A stretch of DNA of 64,000 nt, from assembly GCF_900108055.1 (NCBI RefSeq), contig NZ_FNWJ01000001.1, positions 682,001 to 746,000 on the forward strand, in the 5' to 3' direction. The first letter of the stretch is position 1; every line of letters begins with the position of its first letter. The translations under genes were made by a program, and so were the position numbers. Below, piece after piece: positions 61,922 to 64,000 of this stretch. The notes under the pieces were generated by a model. That model was given only the letters and a program-made list of their open reading frames with translations, did no database searches and was not told where the DNA came from. This DNA comes from Thermoleophilum album. GTDB taxonomy: Bacteria; Actinomycetota; Thermoleophilia; Solirubrobacterales; Thermoleophilaceae.

Positions 61922-63022
61922 ATGAGCACGGCGAGCGCGCGCCGCGAGCGGCTCGACCCGTCGGTTTTCCGGCTGCCCGTCGAGAAGATCCGCGACGGCT
62001 ACTACACCGACGCCTACTTCAACTTCACGAAGCGCCTGCTTGAAGAGCGCGGTATGCGCCCGCGCGTGACCATGCAGGTCTTTCAGAAGCACCACTCGGT
62101 GCTCGGCGGCATCGACGAGGCGATTGCCGTGCTCAAGTTGTGCTCAGGGCGCCGGCGGCCGGACGGCAGCTGGCAGGACGGCTGGCCCGAGCTCGAGGTT
62201 TACGCGCTCCACGAGGGCGACGAAATCGCCCCGTGGGAGACGGTGATGCTGATCGAGGGTGATTACTCGCTGTTCGCGCACCTCGAAACCGTCTATCTGG
62301 GCTGTCTGGCGCGACGAACGCTGATCATGCGCAACGTGCGCGAGGTGGTGGAAGCGGCGCGCGGCAAACCGATCCTCTACTTCCCCGCGCGCCACGACCA
62401 CTGGCTGGTGCAAACGGGAGACGGCTGGGCTGCGCACGTCGCGGGGGCGCTCGGCGTGTCGACCGACGCGCAAGCGTCGTGGTGGGGCGGTCGCGGTATG
62501 GGCACCGTGCCGCACGCGCTGATCGCCGCCTTCGGCGGCGACACCGTCGCTGCTGCGCGCGCCTTCGCCGAGCGCTACCACCGGGAGATGAACGTCGTTG
62601 TGCTCGTCGACTTCCAGAACGACTGTTGTCGCACGGCTGTCGAGGTGGCGGACGCGCTCGGCGAGCAGCTGTGGGGCGTGCGCCTCGACACCTCGGGGAC
62701 GATGGTCGACCGCTGTCTGTGGGACGAGATGGGCGAGTTCGACCCGCGCGGAGTCAATCCGCGGCTGGTCGAGAAGGTGCGCACCGCCCTCGACCGCGCC
62801 GGCCACGAGCGGGTGAAGATCGTCGTATCGGGCGGCTTCAACGCCGAGCGCATCCGCCTGTTCGAGGAGCTGGGCGTGCCCGCTGACGCCTACGGCGTCG
62901 GCTCGGCTCTGCTGCGGGGCGAAAACGACTTCACCGCCGACGTGGTGCGGGTCGATGGACGCCCTTGCGCGAAAGCGGGGCGTCGCTACAAGCCGAACCC
63001 GCGGCTCGAGCGGGTCGAGTAG
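61922..63022 (+). CDS. pncB: Nicotinate phosphoribosyltransferase
   Basis: 366 residues. D-G-Y-Y-T-D-A-Y-F-N, the phosphate-binding region R-L-D-T-S-G-T, and V-V-S-G-G-F-N-A near 300 are conserved. It converts nicotinate to nicotinate mononucleotide for NAD salvage. The size is that of the shorter PncB type found in actinobacteria and clostridia. Confidence 0.93.
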   Translation: MSTASARRERLDPSVFRLPVEKIRDGYYTDAYFNFTKRLLEERGMRPRVTMQVFQKHHSVLGGIDEAIAVLKLCSGRRRPDGSWQDGWPELEVYALHEGDEIAPWETVMLIEGDYSLFAHLETVYLGCLARRTLIMRNVREVVEAARGKPILYFPARHDHWLVQTGDGWAAHVAGALGVSTDAQASWWGGRGMGTVPHALIAAFGGDTVAAARAFAERYHREMNVVVLVDFQNDCCRTAVEVADALGEQLWGVRLDTSGTMVDRCLWDEMGEFDPRGVNPRLVEKVRTALDRAGHERVKIVVSGGFNAERIRLFEELGVPADAYGVGSALLRGENDFTADVVRVDGRPCAKAGRRYKPNPRLERVE

Positions 63023-63168
63023 CACGCTTCCTGATCACGAGCCGATGGGCCGGGGATTTCCGCTCCATTACCCTTGCCGCTCCCCGCGGTGGGCGCGAGC
63101 TTCACGAGCACGATCCGTCGCTCCGCAGCCTGGCGCGCGATCGCCCAGCGAGGCTGTCTGCCGCGCTT

Positions 63169-63579
63169 TCAGCGCCCAGAGAGACACTCGCCGATCGCGC
63201 CGATCGACGCGACCACAAACGCGATTCCCGAGACAAGATCGGCTCGCCCGGTGCGCGTTGACTCGCTAACCAATGCGGCCCCTATCGCCAAGCCGGACGC
63301 GAGCGACGCAGCTTGGAGCGGGAAGCGCTGGCTGTCCGGGCGCCGCACGAAGGGTGCGCGCAACCTCCCGGGCTCCCGCCGCGCACACAGAATCAACTCC
63401 GCGGTCGCCATCAGCCCGCAAAGCACACCTGCAGCGAGGCTCAGCCCGGAACCGGTGACAGCGCCAGAAATTACCCATACTGGTAGTCCCAGAAGAAGGA
63501 CGAACAGGACCGCATACCACCTCACCCACGCGACTGCCCTGCTCACGAGCCCCGCTTCACCCATCTCACCCCCAGACAC
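63169..63579 (-). CDS. Four-helix membrane protein of unknown function
   Basis: 136 residues with four predicted membrane helices (about 20-42, 45-67, 88-106, 117-132). A GGGGGTGAG lies before the ATG at 63579; an ATG at 63564 is an alternative start. No family is recognised. The region shows a lower GC content than earlier genes. Confidence 0.55.
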   Translation of the reverse strand: MSGGEMGEAGLVSRAVAWVRWYAVLFVLLLGLPVWVISGAVTGSGLSLAAGVLCGLMATAELILCARREPGRLRAPFVRRPDSQRFPLQAASLASGLAIGAALVSESTRTGRADLVSGIAFVVASIGAIGECLSGR

Positions 63580-63701
63580 CGTTCAAAATGGCGAATACGG
63601 GTGAACATAAAGGGTCGACGACGATCGGGTAGGTTTGGGTCCCTTCGGGTGAAGGCGGAAGTGGGCGAGCACGACTCTGCGTTTGTGGGCGCCTTCTCAC
63701 G

Positions 63702-63983
63702 TTAGTCATGTGGGGGCCCGTAGTCGAGTACCATCCTAACGAGTCTTAATGCAAGACTGCCCAACGCGAACACAGCTATCCCCGCAATCACTTGTGACAA
63801 GTACTCCGGCAAAGCAAGAGCCATCTGAAGAAGGCGACCCCCGAGTAACAAGCCGCCTAAAAACGGAAGCGTTCGTATGGCTGCGCTAGCGAGTCGCCTG
63901 AAGTACAGGCCGAACCACGAGCCTGCAGCGTCGTCATAAGCCGGCACAGCGGACGTGATCCCAACTAGCGCAATGATCCACAT
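63702..63983 (-). CDS. Small membrane protein near the right edge
   Basis: 93 residues with two or three hydrophobic segments (W-I-I-A-L-V-G-I at the start, then about 38-58 and 65-85). Codons are noticeably less GC-rich at third positions than elsewhere in the window. The ATG at 63983 may be an internal start of a longer gene cut by the window edge, though the 17 bases upstream show no clear continuation. Confidence 0.4.
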   Translation of the reverse strand: MWIIALVGITSAVPAYDDAAGSWFGLYFRRLASAAIRTLPFLGGLLLGGRLLQMALALPEYLSQVIAGIAVFALGSLALRLVRMVLDYGPPHD

Positions 63984-64000
63984 CCGCTCGTTTTTCGAAA

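Overview
The window is a dense, very GC-rich chromosomal stretch (roughly two thirds G+C) with housekeeping genes, many GTG/TTG starts, ATGA/GTGA start-stop overlaps, a cysteine-containing ribosomal protein S18, DUF1385, and a ydaO-type c-di-AMP riboswitch upstream of a peptidoglycan hydrolase. This points to an actinobacterium. A deep-branching, possibly thermophilic class such as Thermoleophilia is my inference from the gene mix (Bacillus-type bc complex, TreT, siroheme decarboxylase); no rRNA is present to prove it. I see no transposase, integrase, phage gene or CRISPR array.

Layout, left to right. 1-4.2 kb: a partial phosphodiesterase, GtrA, a multi-membrane glycosyltransferase and YmdB. 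4.2-6.3 kb: an ABC exporter pair. 6.4-14.2 kb: hemB, a fused siroheme decarboxylase (AhbA-AhbB), hemL, a HepS-like small protein, the Rieske/cytochrome b/cytochrome bc genes qcrABC, menG and a polyprenyl diphosphate synthase, so tetrapyrrole, menaquinone and the menaquinol-oxidising complex sit together. 14.3-16.5 kb: zinc-ribbon protein, dcd, a membrane protein and a STAS protein. 16.5-21.6 kb: tRNA-Lys, a class IV aminotransferase, then four overlapping genes for a UDP-aminosugar acid (epimerase, 6-dehydrogenase, Gfo/Idh oxidoreductase, acyltransferase). 21.6-27.2 kb (minus strand): rpsF-ssb-rpsR-rplI-dnaB-dnaC-purA. 27.2-27.8 kb: a probable decayed secreted-protein gene. 27.8-33.2 kb (minus): two-component system, RsbW-like protein, TreT and a GT20 enzyme. 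33.3-43.6 kb: degenerate M28-like membrane protein, thiL, PBP1A, MscS, PIG-V-like transferase, HAD hydrolase, CPBP protease, and an M23 peptidase under the c-di-AMP riboswitch. 43.8-49.5 kb: small membrane protein, pyrE, tRNA-Arg, galT-like gene, TlpA lipoprotein and a large SF2 helicase. 49.6-58.1 kb (minus): one tightly packed operon, sirC-ccmA-ccmB-ccmC-ccmD-hemA-hemC-cobA/hemD-SAM hydrolase-birA. 58.2-63 kb: alpha/beta hydrolase, clpP, M20 peptidase, DUF1385 and pncB. The last kilobase holds two small membrane proteins and becomes visibly less GC-rich.

Together, hemA, hemL, hemB, hemC, cobA/hemD, sirC and ahbAB would take glutamyl-tRNA through siroheme to didecarboxysiroheme, the entry to the siroheme-dependent heme route. 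No hemE or other protoporphyrin/coproporphyrin-branch gene is in the window. The heme consumers, qcrABC and ccmABCD, are interleaved with these genes.

A second recurring signal is promoter architecture. A TANNNT hexamer lies 6-10 bases in front of many start codons (and 7 bases before the mature tRNA-Lys 5' end), which implies leaderless or nearly leaderless transcription. Two divergent gene pairs show it face to face; in one the two start codons overlap. In several places the -10 hexamer is built on the stop codon of the preceding gene.
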